A stretch of DNA of 64,000 nt from Nocardioides antri (GCF_008373765.1 NZ_VUJW01000009.1:62001-126000); one strand, 5' to 3'; numbered from the stretch's first letter, positions 46,233-55,671 are shown. The notes: generated from the sequence alone by a model not told the origin. Numbers and translations are program-made.

Positions 46233-46281
46233 CCTCGCGGAGGAAGATGTGGGCCCACCACTCGGGTAGAAAGGCCAACCG

Positions 46282-46683
46282 ATGAGCAAGCCGAGCGTTC
46301 TCTTCCTCTGCGTCCACAACGCAGGCCGCTCCCAGATGGCGCTGGGCTTCTTCAAGCACCACGCCGGGGACCGCGCCCTCGCCTGGTCCGGCGGCTCCGA
46401 GCCCGCCGACCAGGTCAACCCGTCGGCGGTCGCGGCGATGGCCGAGCGCGGGATCGACATCGCCCAGGAGTACCCCAAGCCCTGGACGGACGAGATCGTT
46501 CGTGCCGCGGACGTCGTGGTCACGATGGGCTGCGGCGACGCCTGCCCGTTCTACCCGGGCAAGCGCTACGAGGACTGGAAGCTCGACGACCCGGCCGGCA
46601 AGGGCGTCGACGAGGTCCGGCCGGTGCGCGACGAGATCGAGCGGCGGGTGCTCGACCTGCTGGCCTCGCTGGGCGTCAGTTGA
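46282..46683 (+). CDS. arsC: Arsenate reductase, low-molecular-weight phosphatase type (arsenate-mycothiol transferase-like)
   Basis: 133 residues. The LMW-PTP loop is complete, CVHNAGRSQM starting at Cys10, with the general acid Asp103 in DDPAGKG and a second cysteine pair Cys84/Cys88 in MGCGDACP. In actinobacteria this class couples arsenate to mycothiol. It diverges from the aquaporin gene, matching the aqpS-arsC pair of arsenate detoxification. No ArsR regulator is adjacent. Its 3' end overlaps the DDN-family gene by 8 nt in antisense. Confidence 0.92.
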   Translation: MSKPSVLFLCVHNAGRSQMALGFFKHHAGDRALAWSGGSEPADQVNPSAVAAMAERGIDIAQEYPKPWTDEIVRAADVVVTMGCGDACPFYPGKRYEDWKLDDPAGKGVDEVRPVRDEIERRVLDLLASLGVS

Positions 46684-47179
46684 CCGGCGTCAGCCGGAAC
46701 ACTCGGATGTCGCGGTCGGTGCGGTTCTTGTACTCCGCGTAGACCGGCGTCACCGCGACCATCTGCCGCCACCCGGCCTCGGCCTCCTCACCAGAGAGCA
46801 GCTCGGCCACGACGTCGACCTCGACGCCGCCGGAAACGACCTTCGCCCGTGGGTTCGCGATCAGGTTCGCGGTCCAGGCGGGATGGTGCTGCTGGCCGAA
46901 GTTGGAGCCGACGACGATGACCGCGCCCCCGTCGCGGGCGAACAGCAGCGGGCTGAGTCTCGGCTGGCCGGACTTCCGGCCGATCGTCTCGAGCACGAGG
47001 GTCGGCGCGCCGATCGGCCCGAGGAGCGTACGGCGGCCGCGGGTCCGCAGCAGCAGCCTGCGGTCCAGCGGCATCAGCTTGCGGATCGTCCAGGAGCCGG
47101 CCTTCGTCGCGGCGAACCGCTGCCCGGCACGCGACAGGACCGAACCCTCCCGGCCCCACCGGTAGTCGGGGATCGTCAT
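46676..47179 (-). CDS. DDN-family deazaflavin (F420)-dependent oxidoreductase
   Basis: 167 residues from ATG 47179. The Ddn split-barrel pattern is visible: LLLRTRGRRTLLGPIGAPTLVLETIGRKSG, RLSPLLFARDGGAVIVVGSNFGQQHHPAW and ANLIANPRAKV. The family uses F420 for nitro and enone reductions. Its presence implies F420 biosynthesis elsewhere. An unrelated regulator or substrate cannot be named. Confidence 0.92.
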   Translation of the reverse strand: MTIPDYRWGREGSVLSRAGQRFAATKAGSWTIRKLMPLDRRLLLRTRGRRTLLGPIGAPTLVLETIGRKSGQPRLSPLLFARDGGAVIVVGSNFGQQHHPAWTANLIANPRAKVVSGGVEVDVVAELLSGEEAEAGWRQMVAVTPVYAEYKNRTDRDIRVFRLTPVN

Positions 47180-47295
47180 GACCGGATTCAAGCAGCCCGC
47201 CGGCACCCGGGGCCAGGGATGCGCCCCGCTGTCCCGCTCGCCGTCACGCCGGAGCTCCCGGAGCGCGGCTCGCGAGAACGGGCAGCCGAAACGAC

Positions 47296-47319
47296 AAAGG
47301 CCGCCCGAAGGCGGCCTTT
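47296..47319. terminator. Bidirectional terminator next to tRNA-Ala
   Basis: Perfect 10-bp hairpin AAAGGCCGCC/GGCGGCCTTT with a CGAA tetraloop and runs of A and T on the two sides. It lies 8 nt beyond the 3' end of the tRNA gene and terminates its transcript on the minus strand. Confidence 0.9.
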
Positions 47320-47326
47320 GATCCGG

Positions 47327-47399
47327 TGGAGCTGAGGGGACTCGAACCCCTGACCCTCTGCATGCCATGCAGATGCGCTACCAGCTGCGCCACAGCCCC
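47327..47399 (-). tRNA. tRNA-Ala (anticodon GGC)
   Basis: 73 nt cloverleaf: acceptor GGGGCTG/CAGCTCC, anticodon stem TCTGC/GCAGA with loop ATGGCAT (anticodon GGC, codons GCC/GCU), T arm AGGGG-TTCGAGT-CCCCT, discriminator A. The 3' CCA is not encoded (ACCGG follows), as usual in actinobacteria. Confidence 0.96.
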
Positions 47400-47454
47400 G
47401 TGGTTTGCAACGCGGAGAACCTTACCGAACGGTGCAGCGACGGTGAAATCGAGG

Positions 47455-48069
47455 TCAGGCGGTGCGGTTGTAGGCCGCGAGGGCCCAGCGGCCCGACGGG
47501 CGCTCGACGAGCTCCACCCAGCCGCAGTTCGCCAGCCCCCGGAAGTCGCGCACGAGCTCGCCGGGCCAGCCCAGCCAGTGCACCATCGAGGTCCGGATCG
47601 CGGCGCCGTGCCCGACGACGAGCGCCGTCTCACCGGGCTCGAGGGCCGCGGCGGTCTCCTTCAGCACGGAGGTGACCCGTGCCGCGACCTCCGCCAGCGT
47701 CTCGGCACCCGGGATGTCGTCCCACTCGCCGGCGCGGAACCGGGCGTACTCCTCCGGGTCGAGTGCGGAGTACTCCTCGTGGGTCAGGCCCTGCCGCTCC
47801 CCCAGGTAGCACTCCCGCAGGCGCTCGTCGTACGACGGCGCGAGGCCGGTCGCCTGCGCGAGGTACTCCGTGGTCTGGCGGGCCCGCTGCAGGTCCGAGG
47901 AGACCAGCAGGACCGGGCGCAGCCCGGCGACCGCCGGGGCGACGGCCTGCGCCTGCGCGTGACCCGTCTCGTCGAGGGCGGGGTCGAGGTGACCCTGGAT
48001 CCGCCGGATGGCGTTCCACTCGGTGCGGCCGTGCCGGAGCAGGACCAGCCTGCGCTCAGGCTCAGCCAT
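47455..48069 (-). CDS. Histidine phosphatase family protein (GpgP-like candidate)
   Basis: 204 residues. The catalytic RHG motif is in LLRHGRTEWN near residue 10, SSDLQRARQTTEYL follows, and the second histidine in VVGHGAAIR. It overlaps rsfS by 8 nt. Position after rsfS matches Rv2419c (glucosyl-3-phosphoglycerate phosphatase GpgP of the methylglucose lipopolysaccharide pathway) in M. tuberculosis; the same activity here is a guess from position. Confidence 0.88.
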   Translation of the reverse strand: MAEPERRLVLLRHGRTEWNAIRRIQGHLDPALDETGHAQAQAVAPAVAGLRPVLLVSSDLQRARQTTEYLAQATGLAPSYDERLRECYLGERQGLTHEEYSALDPEEYARFRAGEWDDIPGAETLAEVAARVTSVLKETAAALEPGETALVVGHGAAIRTSMVHWLGWPGELVRDFRGLANCGWVELVERPSGRWALAAYNRTA

Positions 48070-48448
48070 CGGCCGCGGCGGGGCCGTGGACCTCCGCAGG
48101 GAGCGCGATGACCGGGCAGTCGCGCCAGAGCCGCTCGAGCGCGTAGAACTGCCGCTCCTCACTGTGCTGCACGTGCACGACGATCTCGCCGTAGTCGATC
48201 AGGACCCAGCGCCCGTCGCGCTCGCCCTCGCGGCGCACCGGCTTGGCTCCGATCTCGCGCAGCTTGTCCTCGATCTCGTCGACGATCGCCTTGACCTGGC
48301 GGTCGTTGGCGCCGCTGGCGAGGAGGAAGGCGTCGGTGATCGCGAGCTGCTCGCTCACGTCGAAGGCGAGAAGGTCGGTGGCGAGCTTGTCGGCGGCGGC
48401 GCGGGCCGCCGCGTGCACCAGCTCGACGGCGTGCTCGGTCGCTGTCAT
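48062..48448 (-). CDS. rsfS: Ribosome silencing factor RsfS
   Basis: 128 residues with the RsfS/Iojap pattern: [29 protein letters not shown] and [17 protein letters not shown], ending [11 protein letters not shown]. RsfS binds L14 and keeps 50S subunits from joining 30S during starvation. It overlaps nadD (ATGA) and the phosphatase gene, forming a nadD-rsfS-phosphatase unit. Confidence 0.95.
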   Translation of the reverse strand: MTATEHAVELVHAAARAAADKLATDLLAFDVSEQLAITDAFLLASGANDRQVKAIVDEIEDKLREIGAKPVRREGERDGRWVLIDYGEIVVHVQHSEERQFYALERLWRDCPVIALPAEVHGPAAADG

Positions 48449-49068
48449 TTCACTCCGGGTTCTGCGGCGTAGAGGCCGTGCTTGGTGATGTACTGCACGA
48501 CCCCGTCGGGGACGAGGTACCAGATCGGCTGCCCCTCCGCCTGTCGCTGACGGCAGTCGGTGGAGGAGATCGCGAGCGCCGGCACCTCCAACATCGTGAC
48601 ACGCTCGACCGGGATCGCCGAAAGCGTGGCGGGGTCCATCTCCGACCCGGGCCGCGTGCAGCCGACGAAGTGCGCGAGCTCGAAGAGCTCGTCGGCGTCG
48701 CGCCAGCTGAAGATGTCGGTCAGCGCGTCGGCGCCGGTGATGAAGAACAGGTCGGCGTCCGGGCGGGCGGCGCGGAGGTCCCGCAGCGTGTCCTTGGTGT
48801 AGGTCGGCCCGCCCCGGTCGATGTCGACCCGGCTGACGGTGAACCTCGGGTTCGCTGCGGTCGCGATGACCGTCATGAGGTACCGGTGCTCGGGCGGGGA
48901 CACCACCCGCTCGCTCTTCTGCCAGGGCTCCCCGGTCGGGACGAAGACGACCTCGTCGAGCTCGAACCAGCCCTGGACCTCGGACGCGGCCACCAGGTGG
49001 CCGTGGTGGATGGGGTCGAACGTGCCACCCATCACCCCGACCCGGGGCCGCCGAGCGGGGTCCGTCAT
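48445..49068 (-). CDS. nadD: Nicotinate-nucleotide adenylyltransferase
   Basis: 207 residues. The nucleotidyltransferase motif [12 protein letters not shown] lies at 14-25 and the C-terminal ISSTDCRQR motif near 170. It makes nicotinate adenine dinucleotide in NAD synthesis. First gene of the nadD-rsfS-phosphatase unit; the 52-residue membrane protein and others lie upstream on the same strand. Confidence 0.95.
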   Translation of the reverse strand: MTDPARRPRVGVMGGTFDPIHHGHLVAASEVQGWFELDEVVFVPTGEPWQKSERVVSPPEHRYLMTVIATAANPRFTVSRVDIDRGGPTYTKDTLRDLRAARPDADLFFITGADALTDIFSWRDADELFELAHFVGCTRPGSEMDPATLSAIPVERVTMLEVPALAISSTDCRQRQAEGQPIWYLVPDGVVQYITKHGLYAAEPGVK

Positions 49069-49084
49069 CGGCCGGTCAACCCGA

Positions 49085-49243
49085 TCAGCTGTGGTCGCGG
49101 CCGCCGCCGAACCAGACCAGGGCGAGCAGCATGAGGAGCAGGATGCCCAGGGCAGCGCCGCCGATGATCCACGGGTTCACGGCGGGCTCGCTGTGCTCCT
49201 CCGCGGCCTGGAGTACGGCGAGGGCGGTCAGGCTGATCTGCAT
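49085..49243 (-). CDS. Small single-pass membrane protein upstream of nadD
   Basis: 52 residues. Short N-terminal segment ([20 protein letters not shown]), one strong hydrophobic helix (about 25-45, ending LVWFGGG) and a short charged tail. It sits 16 nt before nadD on the same strand and has no recognised domain. Such mini-membrane proteins are common next to nadD in Nocardioides-type genomes as far as I recall, but I cannot name it. Codon use looks coding. Confidence 0.65.
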   Translation of the reverse strand: MQISLTALAVLQAAEEHSEPAVNPWIIGGAALGILLLMLLALVWFGGGRDHS

Positions 49244-49267
49244 GGGCCGGATCCTAGCGAACGTGGC

Positions 49268-49762
49268 TCAGGTCCAGAACACGAGCCAGTCCAGGATCTG
49301 GCTCCACTCGATCAGCGCGCCGAACTCGAAGCAGATCCAGAACCGGACGGTGCGCCCGACGAAGATCGTCGGCAGGAACACCCACATCGGCATCCTGAGG
49401 GCGCCGGCGACGGCGGCCATCACCAGCAGCGGCGGCAGGCCGATGAACGCCGCGGCGAAGAGGATCGCGCCGCCGTACAGCGGCCGGCCCTCCATCCGCT
49501 CGACCCAGCGCTCGTAGCTCGCGCGGACCTTGGGGTTCAACAGCTTCTTCTGCGCCCAGCCACTCTCGATGCCGCGGCGGGTCGCCTCGTACCAGACGAC
49601 CTTGCCCAGGCTCTGGCCCGCGCCGCAGACGAGCGAGAGGCTGACGGCGGCGGCGCTGCCGACACCGGTCGAGCTGATGCCGATGACGTAGGCCTCGATG
49701 TTGATCAGCGGGACCAGAGCCGATGCGATGCTGATCCCGAAGCTGGCCAACAGCAGCGTCAT
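49268..49762 (-). CDS. VTT/SNARE-associated-like small membrane protein
   Basis: 164 residues from ATG 49762, overlapping the CDP-alcohol transferase stop (ATGA). Several hydrophobic helices; SLSLVCGAGQSLGKVVWYEATRRG and LFAAAFIGLPPLLVMAAVAGALRM resemble the VTT (YngC/DedA-like) membrane core, though only about half its length is present. It may act with the adjacent lipid-head-group enzyme. Confidence 0.7.
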   Translation of the reverse strand: MTLLLASFGISIASALVPLINIEAYVIGISSTGVGSAAAVSLSLVCGAGQSLGKVVWYEATRRGIESGWAQKKLLNPKVRASYERWVERMEGRPLYGGAILFAAAFIGLPPLLVMAAVAGALRMPMWVFLPTIFVGRTVRFWICFEFGALIEWSQILDWLVFWT

Positions 49763-50412
49763 GACGAAGGTTGCTCCACGCGCGCCGGCACCGGGATCCC
49801 GAGCTGCAGCAGCCAGCGCAGCGACACGCACTTCAGCGCCAGCAGGCCGACCGCGATGATCAGGCCCAGCCACCACCACCCGGTGGCCAGCAGCAGGACG
49901 GCGAAGAGGCCGGAGTTGGCGGCCTTGCCGAGCCGCGACCAGTTCCACAGGTAGATCCGGCGGTCCACGACGTAGAAGTAGTTGGGGCTGCGGATCGGCC
50001 ACGCGAGGAACGCCAGCGAGAGGTACATGTCGATGACCATGAACTCGAAGAGGTAGACCGCGACCGGGATCGCGATCAGCTCCATCGGCTCGTCGCTGAA
50101 GAAGAACGGCGCGGGCTGCAGCCAGGCGAGGCCGACGTAGAACGCGCCACAGCTGAGCCGGTCGCTCACCATGTCGACCACGCCGCCGATCCGGGTCTCG
50201 CAGTCGAACCGGCGTGCCCACTCCCCGTCGAGGGTGTCGCCGACCCAGTACACGACGAGCCCGGAGACGAGCAGGGCCAGGCTCTCGTCGTACGCCCCCC
50301 ACATGCTGAGGACGAGCGTCGCGACGGTCCGGATGAAGGTGATCACCGTCGCGCCGGTGAGAAGTCGCTCCGACGCCGCGTCCGCGTAGATCCGCTCGGG
50401 CGCCCCTGCCAT
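49759..50412 (-). CDS. CDP-alcohol phosphatidyltransferase family protein
   Basis: 217 residues. The full signature DxxDGxxAR-x8-GxxxDxxxD is present at residues 59-84 (DTLDGEWARRFD, then GGVVDMVSD). Five or six membrane helices. Enzymes of this family transfer a phospho-alcohol from CDP-diacylglycerol or similar to an acceptor in the membrane. Acceptor unknown; it overlaps the VTT-like gene by 4 nt. Confidence 0.88.
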   Translation of the reverse strand: MAGAPERIYADAASERLLTGATVITFIRTVATLVLSMWGAYDESLALLVSGLVVYWVGDTLDGEWARRFDCETRIGGVVDMVSDRLSCGAFYVGLAWLQPAPFFFSDEPMELIAIPVAVYLFEFMVIDMYLSLAFLAWPIRSPNYFYVVDRRIYLWNWSRLGKAANSGLFAVLLLATGWWWLGLIIAVGLLALKCVSLRWLLQLGIPVPARVEQPSS

Positions 50413-50435
50413 GGCGCGAAACCTACCGTGCCACC

Positions 50436-51686
50436 TCAGCGCACATGACCGTCACCCACGACGACGTACTTCGTCGACGTCATCTCCGGAAGCCCCATCG
50501 GGCCGCGCGCGTGCAGCTTCTGGGTGCTGATGCCGATCTCGGCGCCGAACCCGAACTCGCCGCCGTCGGTGAATCTCGTCGACGCGTTGACCAAGACCGC
50601 CGCGGAGTCGACCTCGGCGACGAACCGGCGGGCAGCAGCCTGGTCCTCGGTGACGATCGCGTCGGAGTGCTGGCTCGACCAGCGCCGGATGTGCTCGAGC
50701 GCTTCGTCGAGGTCGGGTACGACGCGCGCGGAGATGTCGAGGGAGAGGTACTCCGTCGACCAGTCGTCGTCCGTGGCCGGCACGACCCCGTCGTAGCCCC
50801 CGAAGACCCGGTCCCCGTGCAGGGTGACCCCGGCCTCCTGCAGAGCCGCCACGACCCGCGGCAGGAACGCGTCGGCGACGGCCTCGTGCACGAGCAGCGA
50901 CTCGGCCGCGTTGCAGACGCTGGTGCGGTGGGTCTTGGCGTTGAGGACGATCGCGAGCGCCTTGTCGAGATCGGCGGCCGCGTCGACGTAGACGTGGCAG
51001 TTGCCGACCCCGGTCTCGATCACGGGCACCGTGGACTCCTCGACCACCGAGCGGATCAGGCCTGCGCCGCCACGCGGGATGAGCACGTCGACGTGGCCGC
51101 GGGCCCGCATCAGCGCCTTGACGCTGTCGTGGGTGTCGCCGGGCACGAGCTGGACGACGTCGGCCGGAAGGCCCGCGCCGACCACCGCGTCGCGCAGCAC
51201 CGCGACGATGGCGGCGTTGCTCGACCGCGCGCTCGAGCTGCCGCGCAGCAGCACCGCGTTGCCGGACTTCAGGCAGATGCCGGCCGCGTCGGCGGTGACG
51301 TTGGGGCGCGCCTCGTAGATCATCCCGACGACGCCGAACGGCACCCGCACCTGGCGCAGCTCCAGCCCGTTGGCGAGCACCCCGCCGCGGACCACCTCGC
51401 CGACGGGGTCCGGCAGGCCGGCGACGTCACGGAGCCCCTGTGCCATCCCGGCGATCCGGTCGGGCGTCAGCCGCAGCCGGTCGATGATGTTGGCCGGCGT
51501 ACCGCCTTCCTCGGCACGGCGGACGTCGTCGTCGTTGGCCGCGACGACCTCGTCCTCGCGGGCCAGCAGCGCGTCCGCCATCGCGTGCAGGGCGGCGTCC
51601 TTGGTCGCCCGCGTGGCCAGCGCCAGATCCCGTCCGGCGACCCGCGCGCGGCGGGCTCCCTCAATCACGTCCTCGGTGATGCTCAC
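50436..51686 (-). CDS. proA: Gamma-glutamyl phosphate reductase
   Basis: 416 residues from GTG 51686 (the normal length). The active-site cysteine is Cys258 in [20 protein letters not shown]-binding and [22 protein letters not shown] near the C-terminus are characteristic. It makes glutamate-5-semialdehyde for proline. No proB is adjacent, though in actinobacteria it usually lies upstream with obgE, so it may be outside. Confidence 0.95.
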   Translation of the reverse strand: MSITEDVIEGARRARVAGRDLALATRATKDAALHAMADALLAREDEVVAANDDDVRRAEEGGTPANIIDRLRLTPDRIAGMAQGLRDVAGLPDPVGEVVRGGVLANGLELRQVRVPFGVVGMIYEARPNVTADAAGICLKSGNAVLLRGSSSARSSNAAIVAVLRDAVVGAGLPADVVQLVPGDTHDSVKALMRARGHVDVLIPRGGAGLIRSVVEESTVPVIETGVGNCHVYVDAAADLDKALAIVLNAKTHRTSVCNAAESLLVHEAVADAFLPRVVAALQEAGVTLHGDRVFGGYDGVVPATDDDWSTEYLSLDISARVVPDLDEALEHIRRWSSQHSDAIVTEDQAAARRFVAEVDSAAVLVNASTRFTDGGEFGFGAEIGISTQKLHARGPMGLPEMTSTKYVVVGDGHVR

Positions 51687-51747
51687 CTGTGGAAGGTTAG
51701 TCCCGCACGGGACGCAACCGTCCGGCTGTCTCGGGCGTCTAGTGGGT

Positions 51748-51767
51748 GAGGCGCGGTCCCGCGCCTC
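51748..51767. repeat. Perfect 9-bp inverted repeat before the lysyl oxidase gene
   Basis: GAGGCGCGG-TC-CCGCGCCTC in the proA/lysyl oxidase divergent gap, 28 nt before the GTG. Loop of 2 nt makes a hairpin unlikely; it may be an operator. Confidence 0.5.
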
Positions 51768-51794
51768 GCTTCGTGTTTGCTCGAGGAGGAGCTT

Positions 51795-53294
51795 GTGTCC
51801 CACCCCCCGTCCCCCAGCCGGAAGCGATGGGGCAGGGCCGCCCTCGTCGCCGCCGCGCTCGGCGCCCCGCTGCTCGCCGCCGTCGCCGGCGGCTCGACTC
51901 CCGCCACCGGCGCCGAGCCCTCGAACCCCACGCTGGACCTCACCGCCCCGGAGCGCGTGGTCGTCCAGACCTACGGCGGGGACATCTACTCCGACCTCGG
52001 CTTCCGCCTCGAGGTGACCGGCGCACCCCTGGAGATCTGGACCCAGCGCGCGGCCGACTACCAGTCCGTTCCCACCGCCGTGGCGAAGCTTCCGCTCGGC
52101 GACGTGGCGCTTCCCGAGCAGGTGCGCGTGGGCGAGCTCCGCCGCTTCCTCCGGATGCGGATCGTCGACCTCGACAACCCCGACGCGACGCCGGTCGTCC
52201 GCCGGCGCAGCTCCTGCCTCAGCGAGTCGACCCGCATCAGCCCCGACTCCCAGTTCAAGAACTCCTACCCGGAGACCTGCTTCTACAACCCGTTCGCCCT
52301 CGGTGCCGTCCAGGGCGTGCCGGAGGGCTGGGCGGCCAGCGTCTTCGGCTCCGAGTCCCGGCTCCGATTCAAGCCCGGCACCTACGAGCTGTCGGTCACG
52401 ATCACGAAGGGCTACGCCGACGCACTCGGCATGACTGCGGACCAGCGCACCGCGACCACCGAGCTCGTGATCGAGGACAGCGACGACTGCCGCGGCTGCC
52501 GCGACCGCGGTGCCAACCCGCGGCTCACCCCCAACCGGACCGAGCCCGACGCCGACGGCGGCATCGACTCGCTCGAGGACCTTCCCCCGGGTACGCCGAC
52601 CCCCGACCTGCGCTCGCTGCCGGCGTTCGGCATCCAGGTGAACCGCAAAGGCACCCAGCTGAAGTTCGCGGCGAACGTCTGGAACGGCGGCAACTCCCCG
52701 CTCGTGGTCGACGGCTTCCGCCGCGACGGCGAGGACGTCATGGACGCCTACCAGTACTTCCTCGACGAGGACGGAAACCAGGTGGCCTACCGGCCGGTCG
52801 GCACGATGGTCTGGCACCCGGCGCCCACCCACAACCACTGGCACTTCACCGACTTCGCGACCTACGAGCTGCTCAACGCGGACAAGACCCGTGCGGTGCG
52901 CTCCGGCAAGGAGTCGTTCTGCCTGGCGAACACCGACGCGGTCGACCTCACCGGCGACGGCGCCGCGTGGGAGGCCTACGAGGAGGACCTCGGCAGCGTC
53001 TGCGGTGGCTACGAGACCCGCTCGATCCGCGAGGTGCTCTCGGCCGGCTGGGGTGACACCTACGCGCAGTTCCGCGCCGGGCAGTCGTTCCCCATCAAGA
53101 ACCTGGCCGACGGCGTCTACTACGTCCGCGTCCTCGCGAACCCCGACGGCACGCTGGTCGAGACCGACACCACCAACAACGAGTCGCTCCGCAAGGTCCG
53201 GATCTACACCGACCGGAACGGCGTGCGCCAGGTGAAGGTCGCCCCGGTCGGGATCATCACCGACGACCCGTGGGGCAGCTTCCGCACCCGCTGA
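51795..53294 (+). CDS. Secreted bacterial lysyl oxidase (copper amine oxidase, LTQ type)
   Basis: 499 residues from GTG 51795 with GAGGAGGAG upstream. A basic-hydrophobic-Ala signal (about 1-40) is followed by a 250-residue region without known domain, then the lysyl oxidase domain from about 275. Copper ligands are visible in HNHWH (His346, His348, His350); the cofactor-forming lysine is Lys372 (SGKESFCL) and the partner tyrosine is Tyr423 (WGDTYAQ), matching mammalian LOX positions. It should oxidise lysine side chains outside the cell. The upstream region divides a CRGCRDRG cysteine motif at about 232-238. Confidence 0.92.
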   Translation: MSHPPSPSRKRWGRAALVAAALGAPLLAAVAGGSTPATGAEPSNPTLDLTAPERVVVQTYGGDIYSDLGFRLEVTGAPLEIWTQRAADYQSVPTAVAKLPLGDVALPEQVRVGELRRFLRMRIVDLDNPDATPVVRRRSSCLSESTRISPDSQFKNSYPETCFYNPFALGAVQGVPEGWAASVFGSESRLRFKPGTYELSVTITKGYADALGMTADQRTATTELVIEDSDDCRGCRDRGANPRLTPNRTEPDADGGIDSLEDLPPGTPTPDLRSLPAFGIQVNRKGTQLKFAANVWNGGNSPLVVDGFRRDGEDVMDAYQYFLDEDGNQVAYRPVGTMVWHPAPTHNHWHFTDFATYELLNADKTRAVRSGKESFCLANTDAVDLTGDGAAWEAYEEDLGSVCGGYETRSIREVLSAGWGDTYAQFRAGQSFPIKNLADGVYYVRVLANPDGTLVETDTTNNESLRKVRIYTDRNGVRQVKVAPVGIITDDPWGSFRTR

Positions 53295-53305
53295 TCGGCT
53301 GACGA

Positions 53306-53340
53306 CGAAGCCCCCGGCACCGCTGGTGCCGGGGGCTTCG
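53306..53340. terminator. Bidirectional terminator between lysyl oxidase and etfA
   Basis: Perfect 16-bp stem CGAAGCCCCCGGCACC/GGTGCCGGGGGCTTCG with a GCT loop, 11 nt past the lysyl oxidase stop and 47 nt before the etfA stop on the other strand. It serves both convergent genes. Confidence 0.9.
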
Positions 53341-53387
53341 TGTTGCTGCCTCGGTGGTGGCGCTCGCTCAGGCGAGCGTCCCGAGAC

Positions 53388-54338
53388 CTACTTGCGCTTC
53401 TCGACCTCGGCCGTGGCGGCCGGCAGCACGGTGTGCAGGTCGCCGACGACACCGAAGTCGACCAGCTCGAAGATCGGGGCCTCTTCGTCCTTGTTGACGG
53501 CCACGATGGTCTTCGAGGTCTGCATGCCGGCGCGGTGCTGGATCGCACCGGAGATGCCGGCGGCGACGTACAGCTGCGGCGACACGACCTTGCCGGTCTG
53601 ACCGATCTGCAGGTTGTGGGGCTTCCAGCCGGAGTCGACGGCGGCACGCGAGGCACCGACCGCCGCACCGAGCGCGTCGGCGAGACCCTCGACGGCACCG
53701 AAGTCACCGCCGGTGCCACGACCACCGGAGACCACGATCGCGGCCTCGGCGAGCTCGGGGCGACCGCTGGCCTGGCGCGGGTTCGACGCCACGATCCGGG
53801 CGGCCTTGGCCGCGTCGGAGATGGTGACGGAGAACTGCTCCACGGTGCCGGCGCCGGCACCCTCCTCGGCCGCGGCCGAGTTCGGCTTCACCGTGATGAT
53901 CGGCGTGCCCTTGGTGACCTTCGCCTTGACGGTGTAGCTGCCGGCGAAGACCGACTGGGTCGTGCTGCCGTCGGCGTCGACGTCGACGGCGTCGGTGATC
54001 AGGCCGGAGCCCAGCTTGATGGCGAGGCGACCGGCGATCTCCTTGCCCTCGGCGGAGGACACCAAGAGGATCGCGGCAGGCGAGGCAGCCTCGGCGACCT
54101 GCTGCAGCGCCTCGGCCTTGGGGGCCACCAGGTAGCCCTTCACCTCGGCGTCGTCGATGGCGTAGACCTTCTCCGCGCCGTACTTCGCGAGGTCGGCCGC
54201 AGCCGCCTCGGCCTTGTCGGCAGCACCGATGAACACCGCGGACGGCGAGCCCAGGCGCTTCGCGATGGCGAGGAGCTCGTAGGTCGGCTTGCGAACCGCA
54301 CCGTCGACGTGGTCGACGAGAACCAGAACTTCAGACAT
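53388..54338 (-). CDS. etfA: Electron transfer flavoprotein alpha subunit
   Basis: 316 residues. The C-terminal FAD-binding motif is seen as [59 protein letters not shown]. With EtfB it forms the heterodimer that moves electrons from acyl-CoA dehydrogenases to the quinone pool. It starts 14 nt after etfB. Confidence 0.96.
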   Translation of the reverse strand: MSEVLVLVDHVDGAVRKPTYELLAIAKRLGSPSAVFIGAADKAEAAAADLAKYGAEKVYAIDDAEVKGYLVAPKAEALQQVAEAASPAAILLVSSAEGKEIAGRLAIKLGSGLITDAVDVDADGSTTQSVFAGSYTVKAKVTKGTPIITVKPNSAAAEEGAGAGTVEQFSVTISDAAKAARIVASNPRQASGRPELAEAAIVVSGGRGTGGDFGAVEGLADALGAAVGASRAAVDSGWKPHNLQIGQTGKVVSPQLYVAAGISGAIQHRAGMQTSKTIVAVNKDEEAPIFELVDFGVVGDLHTVLPAATAEVEKRK

Positions 54339-54351
54339 GTCTTGTTGCTCC

Positions 54352-55140
54352 TCAGATGAACTTCTTCGAGGCGAGGAAGTCCACGAGCGCGGTGGCGCCC
54401 GAGCCGTCCTCGTCCTTGACGATCTCGCCGGCGGTCCGCGGCGGACGCTCGGTGGTCTCCTCGACCGAGGACCAGGCGACCGAGAGGCCCACCTCGCCCG
54501 CGTCGACACCGAGGTCACCGAGGCCGTAGGTCTCGAGCGGCTTCTTCTTCGCCGCCATGATCCCCTTGAACGACGGGTAGCGGGCCTCGCCCGACTGGTC
54601 CGTCACGGAGGCGACCAGCGGCATCGTGCCGATGACGACCTCGGTGGCGGTGTCACCGTCGCGCTGCACGGCGAGCTGGTTCTCCTTGCGCTCGATCCGC
54701 GAGCCGAGGGTGACCTGGGGCAGCCCGAGGCGCTCGGCGAGCATCGCCGGGACGACGCTCATGGCACCGTCCGTCGACGCCATGCCGCACAGCACGACGT
54801 CGACGTTCCCGATCTTCTCGATCGCCTTGGCGAGCACGAGCGAGGTCGCGATCGCGTCCGAGCCGGCGATGGCCTCGTCCAGGACGTGCACGCCCTGGTC
54901 GGCACCCATCTGCAGCGCCTTGCGCACCGCGTCCGCGGCCTTCTCGGGACCGACGGTCAGCGCAGTGACAGTGACCTCCTCCTCGGTGCCCTCCTTGAGC
55001 TGGAGCGCCTGCTCGACGGCGTACTCGTCGAGCTCCGACAGGAGACCGTCGACACCGACGCGGTCAACAGTGTTGTCCGACTCGAACCGCGGGTCCGCGG
55101 TGGCGTCGGGGACATACTTCACACAGACGACAATGTTCAT
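54352..55140 (-). CDS. etfB: Electron transfer flavoprotein beta subunit
   Basis: 262 residues, starting MNIVVCVKYVPDATADPRF. The AMP-binding domain pattern and the adenine nucleotide motif (VDVVLCGMASTDGAMSVVPAMLAERLGLPQVT) are typical. First gene of the etfB-etfA pair. The 170-nt leader (55141-55311) contains GGGGTAACCCC (55246-55256), CCGGTTTACCGG (55232-55243), and other short repeats that may be operator sites. Confidence 0.96.
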   Translation of the reverse strand: MNIVVCVKYVPDATADPRFESDNTVDRVGVDGLLSELDEYAVEQALQLKEGTEEEVTVTALTVGPEKAADAVRKALQMGADQGVHVLDEAIAGSDAIATSLVLAKAIEKIGNVDVVLCGMASTDGAMSVVPAMLAERLGLPQVTLGSRIERKENQLAVQRDGDTATEVVIGTMPLVASVTDQSGEARYPSFKGIMAAKKKPLETYGLGDLGVDAGEVGLSVAWSSVEETTERPPRTAGEIVKDEDGSGATALVDFLASKKFI

Positions 55141-55311
55141 GGTTGTGGCCGGACCGGCCCCTTCCTGCACTCGTGCGACCCTCGCGGGTCGACATGGGGT
55201 CCACATAGGACAGCGCCCCGCAGGTTACCGCCCGGTTTACCGGCAGGGGTAACCCCGTACGCGTGGACTACCTCACACGTTAACCGCGGGTCTGGTCCGC
55301 CGGAGACCGTC

Positions 55312-55671
55312 TTAGGGCCGGATGATGCGCTCGAGGACCCGGCCGACGATGAGGTAGACGACCGCGGCGATGCCGTAGTTGAACAGCGCGGTCTTCACCT
55401 CGGAATTGGGGTTCTCGAACCGCTTGACGGGCTCGTCGAGGTCGAAGAACCCGAGGTCGAACGCGTTCGCGAGGTCACGGACGATCTGGACGAGGTCGTT
55501 CTTCTCGTTCGCGTCGAGGGCGAAGCTGAAGGCCGCGGCGGCAAGGACCAGCGCGAGCGTCAGGCAGATCACCCAGACGGTTCGCGAGACGACGCCGCGC
55601 ACCCGCGCGACAGTCAGCGCAGTGTGGTCGACCGAGTCGTCCCGAGTGGTCTTGTCCGCCATCCTGCTCAT
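55312..55671 (-). CDS. Small two-helix membrane protein
   Basis: 119 residues from ATG 55671, chosen because it overlaps the enoyl-CoA hydratase stop as ATGA; an ATG at 55662 is also possible. Two membrane helices (about 28-50 and 95-115) flank an acidic outer segment (DLGFFDLDEPVKRFEN). Unknown family; coupled to the hydratase gene. Confidence 0.75.
   Translation of the reverse strand: MSRMADKTTRDDSVDHTALTVARVRGVVSRTVWVICLTLALVLAAAAFSFALDANEKNDLVQIVRDLANAFDLGFFDLDEPVKRFENPNSEVKTALFNYGIAAVVYLIVGRVLERIIRP

Noticed and set aside
46249-46258. GTGGGCCCAC palindrome between aquaporin and arsC
   Set aside because: Perfect but only 10 bp and of a GC-rich kind that is frequent by chance; kept as a remark in the arsenic finding, not as an operator call.
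55232-55256. Short inverted repeats CCGGTTTACCGG and GGGGTAACCCC in front of etfB
   Set aside because: Suggestive of operators but short; without a consensus for a known fatty acid regulator I do not assign them.
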